Below, piece by piece: positions 40,095 through 49,900 of a DNA stretch of 64,000 nucleotides. The notes beneath the pieces are model-generated. The model was not told where the DNA came from and made no database searches. It saw nothing but the letters and a program-made list of their open reading frames with translations. The translations under genes were made by a program, and so were the position numbers. Position 1 is the stretch's first letter. The number at the start of each line of letters is the position of its first letter. The stretch is from Hamadaea flava (GTDB taxonomy: Bacteria; Actinomycetota; Actinomycetes; Mycobacteriales; Micromonosporaceae): contig NZ_JAMZDZ010000001.1 of NCBI RefSeq assembly GCF_024172085.1, positions 558,001-622,000 of the forward strand, read 5' to 3'.

Positions 40095-40574
40095 CTACTG
40101 CTGCGGCGGCGTCTGCGGCCAACCGGCCGGCGGCGACGCCGGTGCGGGCGGCGGTGCGTACGCCCCGTAGGCCGGTGGCTGGGCCTGCGGCGGGACGGGC
40201 TGGCCCGGCCAGGCGCCGACCGGCGGCACAGCCGGCGGCTTCGGCCCGGTCGCCCCGACGCGGGGCAGCACCAGCGCGGCGATCAGCAGCACGATGCCGA
40301 GGTCGAACACGATCCGGCTGGCCGCCCACACGAACTCGTTCGACCCGGTGACCACTTCGAAGTCCTGCAGCAGCCAGTACAGGTCGGCCAGGCCGATGCA
40401 GGCGAGACCGGCGACCGCTGCGAGCGTCGAGAGCAGGCCGTTCTTGCGGACGCGAAGCAGGACCGCGACGGCGCCGAGGAACGCCAGCACGAGGACGAAG
40501 CTGTCGTCGATCTTCGCGAAGGTGGTGTAGAACTCCAGATCCGCGGCGGCGAGCGGGGTGGCGGCGAGAGACAT
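40095..40574 (-). CDS. Membrane protein with proline-rich tail
   Basis: 159 residues. Three membrane helices (FVLVLAFLGAVAVLLRV, LAAVAGLACIGLADLYWLLQ and ASRIVFDLGIVLLIAALVLP) precede a cytoplasmic tail rich in Pro, Gln, Ala and Tyr. No family is recognised. ATG 40574 lies ten bases downstream of the metG stop on the same strand, so cotranscription with metG is likely. Confidence 0.65.
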   Translation of the reverse strand: MSLAATPLAAADLEFYTTFAKIDDSFVLVLAFLGAVAVLLRVRKNGLLSTLAAVAGLACIGLADLYWLLQDFEVVTGSNEFVWAASRIVFDLGIVLLIAALVLPRVGATGPKPPAVPPVGAWPGQPVPPQAQPPAYGAYAPPPAPASPPAGWPQTPPQQ

Positions 40575-40584
40575 GGCCCTGAAC

Positions 40585-42033
40585 CTATCCGATCCGGGGG
40601 AATGCCGGTACCGCCGTCTCCCCCGCGCACTGGGCGAGCAGGCGGGCGGCCCCGTCGGGCAGGAACGGGGTGAGTTCAGTGGCGATCAGCCGGCAGGCGG
40701 ACAGCAGGTCGGCCAGCACGGCGCTCTTGGCCGCCGAGTCCCGGTCGCCGAGCTGCCACGGCCGGGTCGCGTCGATGTGCCGGTTGGCCTGCTCGACGGC
40801 CGAGCAGAGGGCGCCGGTGGCCGTCCGGAAGTCGCCGACCCCGAGCGCCCGACTCACCTGTTCCGGCAGTACGCCGAGCGCTGCGGTCAACGGTCCACCG
40901 GCCCCACCCGATGGGGTCGCGCCGAAGTGCTTGCGTACCAATGTGGTGGTGCGATGGATGAGGTTGCCCAGACCGTTGGCGAGATCGCGGTCGGCCCGGT
41001 CGATCAGCCGGGTGGTTGTGAAGTCGGTGTCGCCCAGCCGGGCGACGTCGCGCAGCAGCCACCACCGCACGGCGTCGGAGCCGTAACGGTCGATCAGCCG
41101 CAGCGGGTCCACGGTGGTGCCCGCGCTCTTACTGATCTTCGCCCCGTTCAGGGTGAGATAGTCGTGGACGAGGATGGTGGTGGGCAGCGGCTGGCCGGCC
41201 GACAGCAGCAGAGCCAGCCAGTAGACGGCGTGGAACCGCACGATGCCCTTGCCGATGACATGGATGCGCTCGTCGGACTCCGCCCACCAGCGCCGGTACC
41301 GCTCGGATTCGTAGCCGAGCGCGGTGACGTAGTTGCCGAGCGCGTCCCACCAGACGTAGACGGTCTGGCTGGGATCGCCGGGCACCGGGATGCCCCAGCC
41401 GCCGGAGCGGGCCGCCGGTCGCGAGACGCTGATGTCGGACAGGCCGCCGCGCAGGAAGGCGAGCACCTCGTTGCGCCGGGCCGCCGGTTCGACACGGACA
41501 CGGCCGGACTCGATGGCCGCGAGCACCTCGTCCTGATAGCGGGACAGGCGGAAGAACCAGTTCGACTCGGTCACTGGCTCCGGCGCGACGCCGTGCTCGG
41601 GGCAGACGCCGTCCACCAGGTCCGCCTGAGCGTAGAACTGCTCGCAGCCCCCACAGTAGAGGCCGGAGTACGAGCGGCGGTAGAAGTCGCCCCGGGCGGC
41701 GCACGCCGCCCACAACCGGGCGACGCCGTCGAGGTGCCGCTCGTCGGCGCTGGTCCGCACGAAGTCGTCGAACGCGACCTGCAACGGTTTGGCGAGCGCG
41801 GCGAATCTGGCGGCGTTGCCGTCGACGAACGTACGCGTGTCCACCCCGGCGGCGCGGGCGGCCACCACGTTCTTCAAGGCGTTGTCGTCGGTGCCGGTCA
41901 GCAGCCGCGCCTCGTGCCCGGCTCGGCGCGCGTGCCGGGCCAGGACGTCGGCCTGCACCAGTTCGAGGGCGTACCCGAGATGCGGTTCGGCGTTGACGTA
42001 GGGAATGGCGGTGGTGACATAGCGGCGTCCCAT
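40585..42033 (-). CDS. metG: Methionyl-tRNA synthetase
   Basis: 482 residues. The HIGH motif is YVNAEPHLGYALELVQAD and the KMSKS motif is NGAKISKSAGTTVDP. Zinc-type cysteines are SGLYCGGCEQFY..VDGVCPEHG. WWDALGNYVTALGY is the methionine-site region and the C-terminal helical domain binds the anticodon. No C-terminal tRNA-binding extension is present. The length is short, so it may be a second, accessory MetRS. ATG 42033 has AAAGGA upstream; GTG 42048 would include that site in the protein. Confidence 0.9.
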   Translation of the reverse strand: MGRRYVTTAIPYVNAEPHLGYALELVQADVLARHARRAGHEARLLTGTDDNALKNVVAARAAGVDTRTFVDGNAARFAALAKPLQVAFDDFVRTSADERHLDGVARLWAACAARGDFYRRSYSGLYCGGCEQFYAQADLVDGVCPEHGVAPEPVTESNWFFRLSRYQDEVLAAIESGRVRVEPAARRNEVLAFLRGGLSDISVSRPAARSGGWGIPVPGDPSQTVYVWWDALGNYVTALGYESERYRRWWAESDERIHVIGKGIVRFHAVYWLALLLSAGQPLPTTILVHDYLTLNGAKISKSAGTTVDPLRLIDRYGSDAVRWWLLRDVARLGDTDFTTTRLIDRADRDLANGLGNLIHRTTTLVRKHFGATPSGGAGGPLTAALGVLPEQVSRALGVGDFRTATGALCSAVEQANRHIDATRPWQLGDRDSAAKSAVLADLLSACRLIATELTPFLPDGAARLLAQCAGETAVPAFPRIG

Positions 42034-42119
42034 GGCGGGTCCTTTCACCCTGACCCGCGTACGCCGAGCTACCCCGCCGCCGCGGGGTCTCTCGTCGGAT
42101 GTGTCAGCGCACGACCGAT

Positions 42120-42137
42120 GGCCCCGGGAAGGGGCCC
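42120..42137 (-). terminator. Weak hairpin between the 42225 gene and metG
   Basis: GGCCCC-GGGAA-GGGGCC lies about 90 bases past the stop of the 42225-42959 gene. It is short and lacks a T tract, so it could instead be a leader hairpin of metG. Confidence 0.35.
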
Positions 42138-42224
42138 ATCATGCGTACGGTCGGCGCTGGCTGCATGCCCGCATCGTGGCACGCCGCCCGATGCGCCGTC
42201 ATCCGGTTTTCGGTCCTCTGGCGC

Positions 42225-42959
42225 TCAGGACGGATAGTCCAGCACGAGATACTCGTACTCGCCGAAGTCGACGACCTTGTCCCGGTCGCGGTCGACGAAC
42301 ACCGTCAGATACACGTCGCCGGTCGCGCCCGGGGCTTCCCGCCGCGCAGCGATGGTGGAGATGTAGATCTGCCCGAGGTCGGTCGAGTACGGCTGGATGC
42401 GGGTGTCCACGAAGTAGTTGTTGCGGACGTCGACCAGGTTGAGGCGGCCGCTGCTGTAATCGGAGTCGGCCATGCCCATGCCCGGCGCGAACTGCTCGGT
42501 GTCGGCGACCGCCAGGCCGTCGCGAAGATTGAAGATGGTGGGATCGGTGAAGGCGCAGATTTGGACGGCCAGATCCTTCGGCGGACGCGGGAACCGCAAG
42601 AAGAACGGCTCGTCCCGCATCGTCACGTAGACCGTCTCGACGGTGCCTCGGTCGACGCGCATCGGACTGAGCTGCTGGCCCTGCCAGAATTCCAGGCCGA
42701 GACGGGGCGTACGCGCCACTTCGGACGGCGGCGTGGGACTCGGGCTCGGGCTGTCGCTCGGACTGAGGCTCGGACCGGCGCTGGACGCGGCCGGCGACGG
42801 CGCGGCCTCCGGCTGTTGCGGCCAGCGCCAGGCGGCCACCGTCACCACCAGCGCGACGAGTCCGAACAGGGTCGCGATCGCCGTCATGACTCCCGCGAGC
42901 GAGTTCCACCATTGCAGGTTGCCGAACCGCACCGCCAGCTCCCATCGCTTCGGACACAC
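42225..42959 (-). CDS. Membrane-anchored hypothetical protein
   Basis: 244 residues. One membrane helix (LAGVMTAIATLFGLVALVVTVAAW) near the N-terminus is followed by a Ser/Pro linker (SPSDSPSPSPTPPS) and an extracellular domain with MRDEPFFLRFPRPPKDLAVQICAF and FVDRDRDKVVDFGEYEYLVL. The family is unknown. The last part resembles a calcium-binding loop (DRDRDKVVD). GTG 42959 is the longest start. Confidence 0.6.
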   Translation of the reverse strand: MCPKRWELAVRFGNLQWWNSLAGVMTAIATLFGLVALVVTVAAWRWPQQPEAAPSPAASSAGPSLSPSDSPSPSPTPPSEVARTPRLGLEFWQGQQLSPMRVDRGTVETVYVTMRDEPFFLRFPRPPKDLAVQICAFTDPTIFNLRDGLAVADTEQFAPGMGMADSDYSSGRLNLVDVRNNYFVDTRIQPYSTDLGQIYISTIAARREAPGATGDVYLTVFVDRDRDKVVDFGEYEYLVLDYPS

Positions 42960-43040
42960 CGAGTGTCACGGCTGCGGCGTACGCCGGGAAACGGCTGAAC
43001 GGCCGGTGGCGGCTCGCGTACCGTCGCGCCCGGTCGGCGA

Positions 43041-43661
43041 TCAGCCGGAAACGGCGTACCCGCGGAGGAACGCCTGGACCCCGGCGGTGACGACGCGGTC
43101 GATCTCGGCCTGGTCGGGCAGTTGGCCGTTGCCCGCGAAGAGCACGCGGTTCCACGGGATCGACAGGACCAGCCAGCAGAAGTGGTACGCGGCCAGGACC
43201 GGGTCGGCGGCCCGCAGCCGGCCGCGCCGGGTGAGGACGGCGAAGGTCTGGCCGAGCGCGCCAGCGACCCGTTCCGGTCCGCCTTCGTAGAAGGTGTGCC
43301 CGAGTGCCGGGAAGCGGTCGGCTTCGGCGATGACCAGCCGGCGCAGCCGCATCACGTTGGGCTGCATGAGGAAGCCGACCAGGCCGCCGGCGAGGTCGGT
43401 GAGGTCGCGTTCGAGGTCCGCCGAGTCGGCCAGCCGGGCCACCCGGTCCCGGACGAGCTGGTCCACCTGGCCGACCGAGCCCAGCACCAGCTCCGCGAAC
43501 AGCTTCTCCTTGCTCGCGAAGTGCTTGTAGACGGTTTGCTTCGAGACCGCGGCGCGGGCGGCGACCTCGTCCATGCTGGCTCCGACGTAGCCGTTGGCCA
43601 GGAACACGCCCGCCGCCGCCTCCAAGATCGCGTTTCGCTTCGCCGTCGGACGGTCGGTCAC
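43041..43661 (-). CDS. TetR-family transcriptional regulator
   Basis: 206 residues. Helix-turn-helix: AILEAAAGVFLANGYVGASMDEVAARAAVSKQTVYKHFASKEKLFAELV. The C-terminal domain (VLAAYHFCWLVLSIPWNRVLF) is of the AefR-like type. GTG 43661 is the start; AGTACTGTACCGTCTA just upstream contains partial dyads and may be its operator. It diverges from the DUF4287 gene at 43715. Confidence 0.88.
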   Translation of the reverse strand: MTDRPTAKRNAILEAAAGVFLANGYVGASMDEVAARAAVSKQTVYKHFASKEKLFAELVLGSVGQVDQLVRDRVARLADSADLERDLTDLAGGLVGFLMQPNVMRLRRLVIAEADRFPALGHTFYEGGPERVAGALGQTFAVLTRRGRLRAADPVLAAYHFCWLVLSIPWNRVLFAGNGQLPDQAEIDRVVTAGVQAFLRGYAVSG

Positions 43662-43714
43662 GTCAGTACTGTACCGTCTAGTTCTGCCGCATCCGTGGCA
43701 CGGGAGGGGACAAC

Positions 43715-43984
43715 ATGTCGTTCCAGGCGTACCTCGACAACATCGAGGACAAGACCGGGCTGACCCCGCGGCAGCTCATCGCGCTGGCCCAGGAGAAGGG
43801 CTTCGACGCACCGGGTACCAAGGCCGGGGTGATCGTCGACTGGCTCAAGGCGGACTACGACCTCGGGCGCGGTCACGCGATGGCGATCGTGCACATCGTC
43901 AAGAACGGCGACAAGGTGGGCGGGCGCGACGCCGGCGAAGGCGAGAAGCTGTGGCTCGACGGCAAGGCGACCAAGCCCGCCTGA
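43715..43984 (+). CDS. DUF4287 domain protein
   Basis: 89 residues: MSFQAYLDNIEDKTGLTPRQLIALAQEKG, then KAGVIVDWLKADYDLGRGHAMAIVHIVKNG, the complete DUF4287 pattern. This is a small soluble helical protein of unknown role, often found as a single gene. GGGAGGGG precedes the ATG. Confidence 0.85.
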   Translation: MSFQAYLDNIEDKTGLTPRQLIALAQEKGFDAPGTKAGVIVDWLKADYDLGRGHAMAIVHIVKNGDKVGGRDAGEGEKLWLDGKATKPA

Positions 43985-44024
43985 ACGAGCCGCGCCTGGT
44001 GCGTGGTTGGGCTACCTTGGCGTG

Positions 44025-45194
44025 ATGGGACTGAGCCGCCGTCACCTGCTGACCGCGGCGGGCCTGAGCTTGTCCGCCGCCGCCTGCGGCTCGAACGGCG
44101 CGCCCGCGGGATCCCCCACGGCCACCACACCCGGTCCGGCCAGCCCCACGCCGACCGCCACCGGGCTTGACGAGACCGCGCTGCGGCGTAAGGTCGCCAG
44201 CCTGCTGGTGGTCGGTTTTCGCGGCCAGACCGTCAGCCCCGACGACTGGATCGTCAAGGCGATCCGGGGGCAGCACATCGGCGGCGTCATCCTGTTCGAC
44301 ACCGACCAGCTGACCGGCCAGCCCCGCAACATCACCTCACCGGAACAGGTCACGAAGCTCGTGACCTCGCTGCGGGAGGCCGCGCCGGGACCGCTCATCG
44401 TCTCGATCGACCAGGAGGGCGGGCGGATCTCCCGCCTCAACCCCGGCAACGGCTTCCCCGCCAGCCAGTCGCAGGCCCAGGTCGGCGCGATCAACCAGGC
44501 CGCGCACACCACGGCCTGGGCCCAGGGAATGGTACGCAGCCTGACGTCGGTCGGCGTGACGATGAACTACGCACCCGTCGTCGACCTGGCCACGAACCCG
44601 AACAACCCCGCGATCGCCAAGCTCGGCCGCAGTTTCTCCGCCGACGCCGACGTGGTGGTCGCCAACGCCACCGAGGAGATCAAGGTCCACCGAGCGAGCA
44701 AGATCAAGACCTCGATCAAGCACTTCCCCGGGTTCGGCAGCGCGACCGGCAACACCGACTTCGACGTCGTCGACGTCACCGGCACCTGGAAACGCAGCGA
44801 CCTGGTCCCGTTCCAGCGGCTCATCGCCGCCGGCACCGCCGACTCGGTGCTCGTCGCCCATCTGCTCAACCGGCAGCTCGACCCGGACAAGCCGATGTCA
44901 TTGTCCCGCAAGGCGGTCAACGATCTCCTGCGCGGTGACCTCGGCTGGACCGGGCCGGTCGTCAGCGACGACATGCAGGCCAAGGGCATCACCGCCAAGT
45001 ACGGCACAGACGAGGCGTTCACCCTGGCCGTCCAGGCCGGCGTCGACCTCCTCGTGTACGCCAATCAGCAGGTCTACAACCCGCGAATCGTCACCGAGAT
45101 CCTCGACGTGGCGGTGAACCGGGTCAAGCGCGGCGACCTGACGATGGCGCAGATCGACGCGGCGGTGGCCCGGGTCGACACGCTGCGCCCCTGA
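44025..45194 (+). CDS. Glycoside hydrolase family 3 lipoprotein (beta-N-acetylhexosaminidase-like)
   Basis: 389 residues. The N-terminus LSRRHLLTAAGLSLSAAACGS combines a twin-arginine-like signal with a lipobox, so the enzyme sits outside the membrane. NagZ-type GH3 motifs are present: SIDQEGGRISRL, IKHFPGFGSATGNTD (the KHFPG.G motif with the general-acid loop) and VVSDDMQAKGI with the nucleophile Asp. It probably removes N-acetylglucosamine from muropeptides. ATG 44025 is preferred over 44007 because the signal starts there. Confidence 0.88.
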   Translation: MGLSRRHLLTAAGLSLSAAACGSNGAPAGSPTATTPGPASPTPTATGLDETALRRKVASLLVVGFRGQTVSPDDWIVKAIRGQHIGGVILFDTDQLTGQPRNITSPEQVTKLVTSLREAAPGPLIVSIDQEGGRISRLNPGNGFPASQSQAQVGAINQAAHTTAWAQGMVRSLTSVGVTMNYAPVVDLATNPNNPAIAKLGRSFSADADVVVANATEEIKVHRASKIKTSIKHFPGFGSATGNTDFDVVDVTGTWKRSDLVPFQRLIAAGTADSVLVAHLLNRQLDPDKPMSLSRKAVNDLLRGDLGWTGPVVSDDMQAKGITAKYGTDEAFTLAVQAGVDLLVYANQQVYNPRIVTEILDVAVNRVKRGDLTMAQIDAAVARVDTLRP

Positions 45195-45201
45195 GCCCCG
45201 G

Positions 45202-45267
45202 TCAGTCTTCCGGCGGCATGATCTCGACGGGGACTCAGCCCTCCGGCGCGATGATCTCGACGAGGAC
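45202..45267. repeat. Tandem 33-bp duplication at the 3' end of the MOSC gene
   Basis: 45202-45234 and 45235-45267 match at 28 of 33 bases. Each copy, read on the minus strand, encodes V(L/P)VEI(I/M).PE. and a stop, so the second copy lies in frame behind the real stop. Confidence 0.8.
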
Positions 45268-45717
45268 CGGGCCGACCCGCAGGACGCCGTCGGTCAGCGG
45301 CGTACACCGGATGCCGCCTCTGCCCCGCAACTGCTCCCGGGCGCCCGGCCCGATCGTCACGTCCATCCAGGCACACGGGTTGGCCGGGCGGTTCACCCGG
45401 AGGCGTACCGGGCCGTCACCGCTGTCCAGCACCAGGATCGAGCCCACCAGGTCGTCGACGGCCACCCCGGCGAGCAGGACGTTACGGCGTACGTGGGTCA
45501 GGTCGGCGCCGGGCGGCAGCGAGTCCTGCGCGATCACGGTCACGGCGGCGTCGAGGTGCGCCCGATGCCCGAAATAGCGGTCACCGACGATGCCGAGACC
45601 GGCGCGCAGGCGTACTTCGGCGACCAGTTCGCCGGCCGGAGCGGGGACCGGCCCGTCCTGAGGCCGTCCCTCGAATCGATGGACCGGTGAGGCGAGCAGC
45701 TGCACGATCTCCGGCAT
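45235..45717 (-). CDS. MOSC-domain protein
   Basis: 160 residues. The MOSC pattern is LGIVGDRYFGHRAHLDAAVTVIAQDSL, then LRRNVLLAGVAVDDLVG-like HVRRNVLLAGVAVDDLVGSI, the Cys in NRPANPCAWMDV, and RGGIRCTPLTDGVLRVGPVLVEI. MOSC domains bind molybdenum-cofactor sulfur or move reduced N-hydroxylated compounds. The single Cys in NPCAWMD is the typical active position. It ends convergent to the GH3 gene within a tandem duplication. Confidence 0.8.
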   Translation of the reverse strand: MPEIVQLLASPVHRFEGRPQDGPVPAPAGELVAEVRLRAGLGIVGDRYFGHRAHLDAAVTVIAQDSLPPGADLTHVRRNVLLAGVAVDDLVGSILVLDSGDGPVRLRVNRPANPCAWMDVTIGPGAREQLRGRGGIRCTPLTDGVLRVGPVLVEIIAPEG

Positions 45718-45777
45718 ACGCGCATGGTACGCGGAACCGGGTTTGCCGAGTATCCGCGCACGTCAACCCCTGCCCGC

Positions 45778-45783
45778 TACGGT
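45778..45783 (+). promoter_or_regulatory. -10 box TACGGT
   Basis: TACGGT ends six bases before ATG 45790, with GGGAGG between. GTCAAC about 17 bases further up can be the -35. Confidence 0.35.
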
Positions 45784-45789
45784 GGGAGG

Positions 45790-46281
45790 ATGAGCGAGAA
45801 CCCGCTCACCCCAGCTGAGCTGGGCGAAGACCCGGTCGAACCGGTTACCTCGCCCCCGTCTGGGCGGCGTACGTGGCCGATCTGGGTGGCGATCGGCGTC
45901 GCCGCCGCGCTCTTCCTGTGCTGTGCCGGGACGGCCACCGCGGGGGCGGTCGTATGGAAGCTGCGTCACGACGACTTCACCGCCAACGGCGACCTGACCT
46001 TGTCCGGTAGCGGCACGAAGGACGGCGCGGCCTGCTCGGGCAACGAGATGTACGGCGACATCGCGCAGGGCACCCAGATCGTGGTCAGCGACCCCGAAGG
46101 CACGATCGTCGCGGTCGGCACCCTCGGCGACGGCGTCACCAAGGGCCCCGACTGCGTCTTCCCGTTCACGGTGGAGCACGTGCCGAAAATGAAGAAGTTC
46201 TACGGGATCACGCTCGGCCAGCGCGGCACCCTGACGTATACGCCCGACCAGATGAAGGAAGGGTTGCACCTCTACCTGTAG
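45790..46281 (+). CDS. Single-pass membrane protein of unknown function
   Basis: 163 residues: a short cytoplasmic N-terminus, one helix (WPIWVAIGVAAALFLCCAGTATAGAVVW), then an extracellular domain (DLTLSGSGTKDGAACSGNEMYGDIAQGTQIVVSDPEGTIVAVG..CVFPFTVEHVPKMKKFYGITLGQRGTLTYT) with two cysteines that could pair. The pattern recalls other exported MPT63/immunoglobulin-like actinobacterial proteins. GGGAGG precedes ATG 45790. Confidence 0.7.
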   Translation: MSENPLTPAELGEDPVEPVTSPPSGRRTWPIWVAIGVAAALFLCCAGTATAGAVVWKLRHDDFTANGDLTLSGSGTKDGAACSGNEMYGDIAQGTQIVVSDPEGTIVAVGTLGDGVTKGPDCVFPFTVEHVPKMKKFYGITLGQRGTLTYTPDQMKEGLHLYL

Positions 46282-46287
46282 GAATCG

Positions 46288-46908
46288 CTACTGACTGAGC
46301 TTGGCGACCGCGATCCGGGCTGCCTTCTTCGCGATCGGAATGGGACTGTCCACGTGCCGCCCGATCTGCTCCACCGCCCGGGTGGCCTTGAGCTTCGTCA
46401 GGGCGGTGATGGCGAAGGCCACGACGTCGTCGTCGTCCAGTTCGCCGATCAGCGCGTCGATGACCTCCTCCCGGCGCGCGCCCTGACCGATCCGGCCCAG
46501 CGCCTGCACGACCATCTGCCGGGCGCCCCGATAGCTTCGATCGGTGGCCAGCTCGAGCATCTCGTCGAGCAGGGCGGCGTCGGCGGCCTGGTCCAGCGCG
46601 TTGCCGACCGTCCACTTGTACCCCTCCGGCAGCCGCGGGTCGCGGAAGAGGCGTACCAGGGCGGGACCGGCGTCGGGCCGTGCGGTGCGGACGGTCAGCG
46701 CCCGGGCGACGGTGTCCCACAGGTACCACCGATCGCGGTCGGGCAGGTCCGCCGTCCCGATCTCGTCGATCCAGCGGATGAGGACCGGGACGGCGGCTTT
46801 GGGCAGATCCTCGAGGGTGGTGAGGTCGCCGGGGTGCTTCACCTGCACCCCGGCGGCCGCGAGATCTTCCGTCATCTGCCGCATCACATGTGCAAGGGCG
46901 GTAGCCAT
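46288..46908 (-). CDS. HEAT-repeat protein, likely immunity partner of the RHS toxin
   Basis: 206 residues with repeated helical pairs: GPALVRLFRDPRLPEGYKWTVGNALDQAADAALLDEML, RGARQMVVQALGRIGQGARREEVIDALI and VVAFAITALTKLKATRAVEQIGRHVDSP, the pattern of HEAT/PBS-lyase repeats. Its first 25 bases overlap the 3' end of the giant RHS gene, with AAGGAT as ribosome site inside the toxin coding sequence. Immunity genes of polymorphic toxins always lie just after the toxin tip, and HEAT-like folds occur among them. The role is inferred from position and coupling. Confidence 0.75.
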   Translation of the reverse strand: MATALAHVMRQMTEDLAAAGVQVKHPGDLTTLEDLPKAAVPVLIRWIDEIGTADLPDRDRWYLWDTVARALTVRTARPDAGPALVRLFRDPRLPEGYKWTVGNALDQAADAALLDEMLELATDRSYRGARQMVVQALGRIGQGARREEVIDALIGELDDDDVVAFAITALTKLKATRAVEQIGRHVDSPIPIAKKAARIAVAKLSQ

Positions 46909-49900
46909 TTGTAGATCCTTATGAGCCGCAGCTGCTGAGCCGAGCGCATCGCCGTCGAGATGATCGCGTCCTGGCGCACGATGTACACCGGGACCTTGCC
47001 GACCGACTCGGCGTACAGTATCAAGTCGAGGGTCTGACCAGTGAAGTCGACGGTGTCCTCGGCCTTGACCTCGACTACGGTTCGCCGTTTGGCGTTGTAG
47101 TCCGGGAACCGGCGGGCTGCCTCACCCGAGAACGACCTGACCGCCTTCTTGCCTCGTGCCGGGATGCCCAGAGCCTTCTCAGCCTCAGCGCCCACGATCC
47201 GGTTGATCCTCAGTTGCGCGATCCGTGCGGCCCGCTTGGCCATCACCGCCGCCTCGGCGGCCTTGGCCGCCTGACGCGCCCGGATGACGTTCTTGATCTT
47301 CGCGATGCCCTTGCCGCCGAAGACCAGTTCGGCGACCGAGAACACCGCCCGTCCGATGGCTTCGCCGTAGTTGCCCCGGTTCCAGTCGTCGGCGATCGGA
47401 TCCCAGACGCTGTGCCAGACGCCGCCCCAGAATTCGCCCGGGTTGTCGCCGGCGTAGTTCCACAGCTCGCTGATCTGCTGACCGCACGGGAAGCAGCCGA
47501 CCACCGCGGCGCCGAAGTCCCACAGGCCCGTGACGGTCGCCCAGGCCTGCTCGCCGATGCCCTTGAAGAACCCGCCGACCTGCTTGAGCCAGTTCGGAAC
47601 CGAGAAGTGGCCGTCGACCTCGAAGTTGCCGATCGGGTTGCCCGAGGCGAACAGGTACCGGTTGGCGGTGCCCGCGCCCATGCCGAGCTGGAAGTCGGCC
47701 AGGGCACCGGTGTAGAAGTCGGGCGTGAGGAATCGCGACGCGGTCGGCGAGTAGTCGCGGAATCCCATGTCGTAGGTGCCGCCGGCCTGATCCCACCGTT
47801 GGGCGTTGAACCGGTAGAGGTTCACCGGCCGCTTGACGCGGAGCAGGTCGGCGGAGTCGGGCTTGTCGACGCCCGTGAACATCGGGGCGTCGTCCTGGCC
47901 GTACGCGGTGTACCCGTAGGTGGCCCGGGTGTTGCCGCTGGTGTCGGTGATCGCTTCGACGTCACCGCGGGCGTTGTGCACGTAGTTGAACTCGCCCGTG
48001 GGTCCGCCGTCGTTCGCGGTGACGGTTTGCGAGATCCGCTCGCTGCCGGCGCCGTACCGATAGGCGGTGGTGCTCGTGGTGCTCGTGGCGACACCGGCGG
48101 TCCGTTGTTCCGACAGCACCAGGTCGCTGGCGCCCATGTACCGGATGGTGGTGTCGGCCTGTCCTTCCAACTGCGCGCCGGTGTCGCTCGCGCCGTAGAT
48201 CTTCCGGCTCGTGGAGGTCGTGCGGTTCAGCGTGTCGTACGCGTAGTCGGTGATGGACTGATACCGGAAGTAGGAGACCTCGTTCCGGATCTTGCGGTCG
48301 AAGCCGTCGTAGGTGTACCCGCTGAAGCTGTTCGACGGCTCACCCGGATCGCCGCCGCTGACGATCGACGTGGACCGGATCTGCTCGGTCCGGCCGAACG
48401 GGTCGTAGTAGTAGAAGGACGAGGTCGTGGTGGTGGTGCCGTCGTCGTTCGGCGATCCGCCGATGGTCTTGGTCAACCGGTTGCGGTCGTAGAAGTTCGC
48501 GGTGGTGCTCTTCTTCCCGCCGGGCTCGGCGAACTCCTCGGTGAGGATGTTGCTGTTCGCGTCGTAGACGTACTTCTCGGTCCGGTCCGTGCCCTTGGTG
48601 ACCTGGGTGACCCGATCACGCGGGTCGTACTGATAGGTCAAGGTCCGGTCGAGGTACGCGCTGGTGTTGTCGGCGTTCATCAGCCGGGCGACGTCTTCGG
48701 ACGGATTGCCGTTGAGGTCGTACTTGAGCGTGTGTTCGGCGATCAGGCGACCAGGCGTGCCGGTGTTCTCGGCGAGGTGGCGCAGCCGCCCGTCAGCGAA
48801 GTACGTGTAGTCGACGTTCCCGCCGAGGGGCTTGGTCTGGTGTGCCAGCTGGCCGCGGGGCGTGTAGGTGTACGCACTTATCCGTGGGTTCGGATCGCCG
48901 GGCTGGGCCAGGTTCTTCGCGGTCGTGACGAGGTCCCGGGCGTCGTACACGAACTCGTCGATGAGTGCGTCGAAGGTCCGCTTGGTGACGTTGCCGTTGG
49001 CGTCGTAGTCGTAGGTGGAGGTGTGCTGTACCGCGCCGGCGTCGATCTCATTCATCGCGGCCAGCTGGTTGAGACCCGTGTAGGTCATCGTGTAGCGATC
49101 GATCTGAGAGCCGGTGCTTCCGTCGCTCAGCGTCGTGAGGTTGCCGTTGGCGTCGTAGGTGTAGGTGTACGACTGCCGCTCGTTGTCGACCACCCCGGTG
49201 GTGTCGCGGACGAACTTGATGGCGTCGGCCACGACGATGCCGTTGGCGTTGTCCGACAGCGTGACCATGTCGGTGTTGGTCAGGATCACCATGGGATAGG
49301 TGCCGAGGCTGACCCACTCGCCGGCGTGTTGGGTCTGGTCGACGGTCTTGGTCTGGCCGAACAACGTGTACTTGGCGTCGGTCGCCGCGCCGGCCACCGC
49401 CGGGTACCGCACGAACACCTCGTAGTCGTCGTTCGCGTGGCGGTTCGGCGGTACCCAGGTGAACTTGTTCGCCCCGGTGCCGGGCGCGTGCGTGGCGTAG
49501 TCGGTGCCGACGTATCCGGTGCCCTGGCTGGTCGTCGTCCAGTCGCCCACCGTGGCGACGTAGTGCTCGTCGGTGTTGTCCCACAGCGACACGTCGCTGC
49601 CGACCGGTACGCCTTCGTCGGCCCGGTTCTGCAGTTTGCCGTCGGGGTAGTACGACATCGTCATCGTGTGGGTGAGGCCGCCGTCCGCCCCGGTGACGGT
49701 CCGGCGGGTCTGCTGTCCCAGCGGGTTGTAGTCGAACGTCGTCGAGATGCCGAACGGGTCTGTGGTCGATGCGATCCAGCCGTTGTCCAGGTAGCTGTAG
49801 GTGGAGTCGACTCGGGCGCCCGCCGCTCCGGGGACCTTGCCCGACGTCGGCTGGGAGACCTTGGTCAGGTTGCCGACCTCGTCGTAGGTGTACTGGATCT

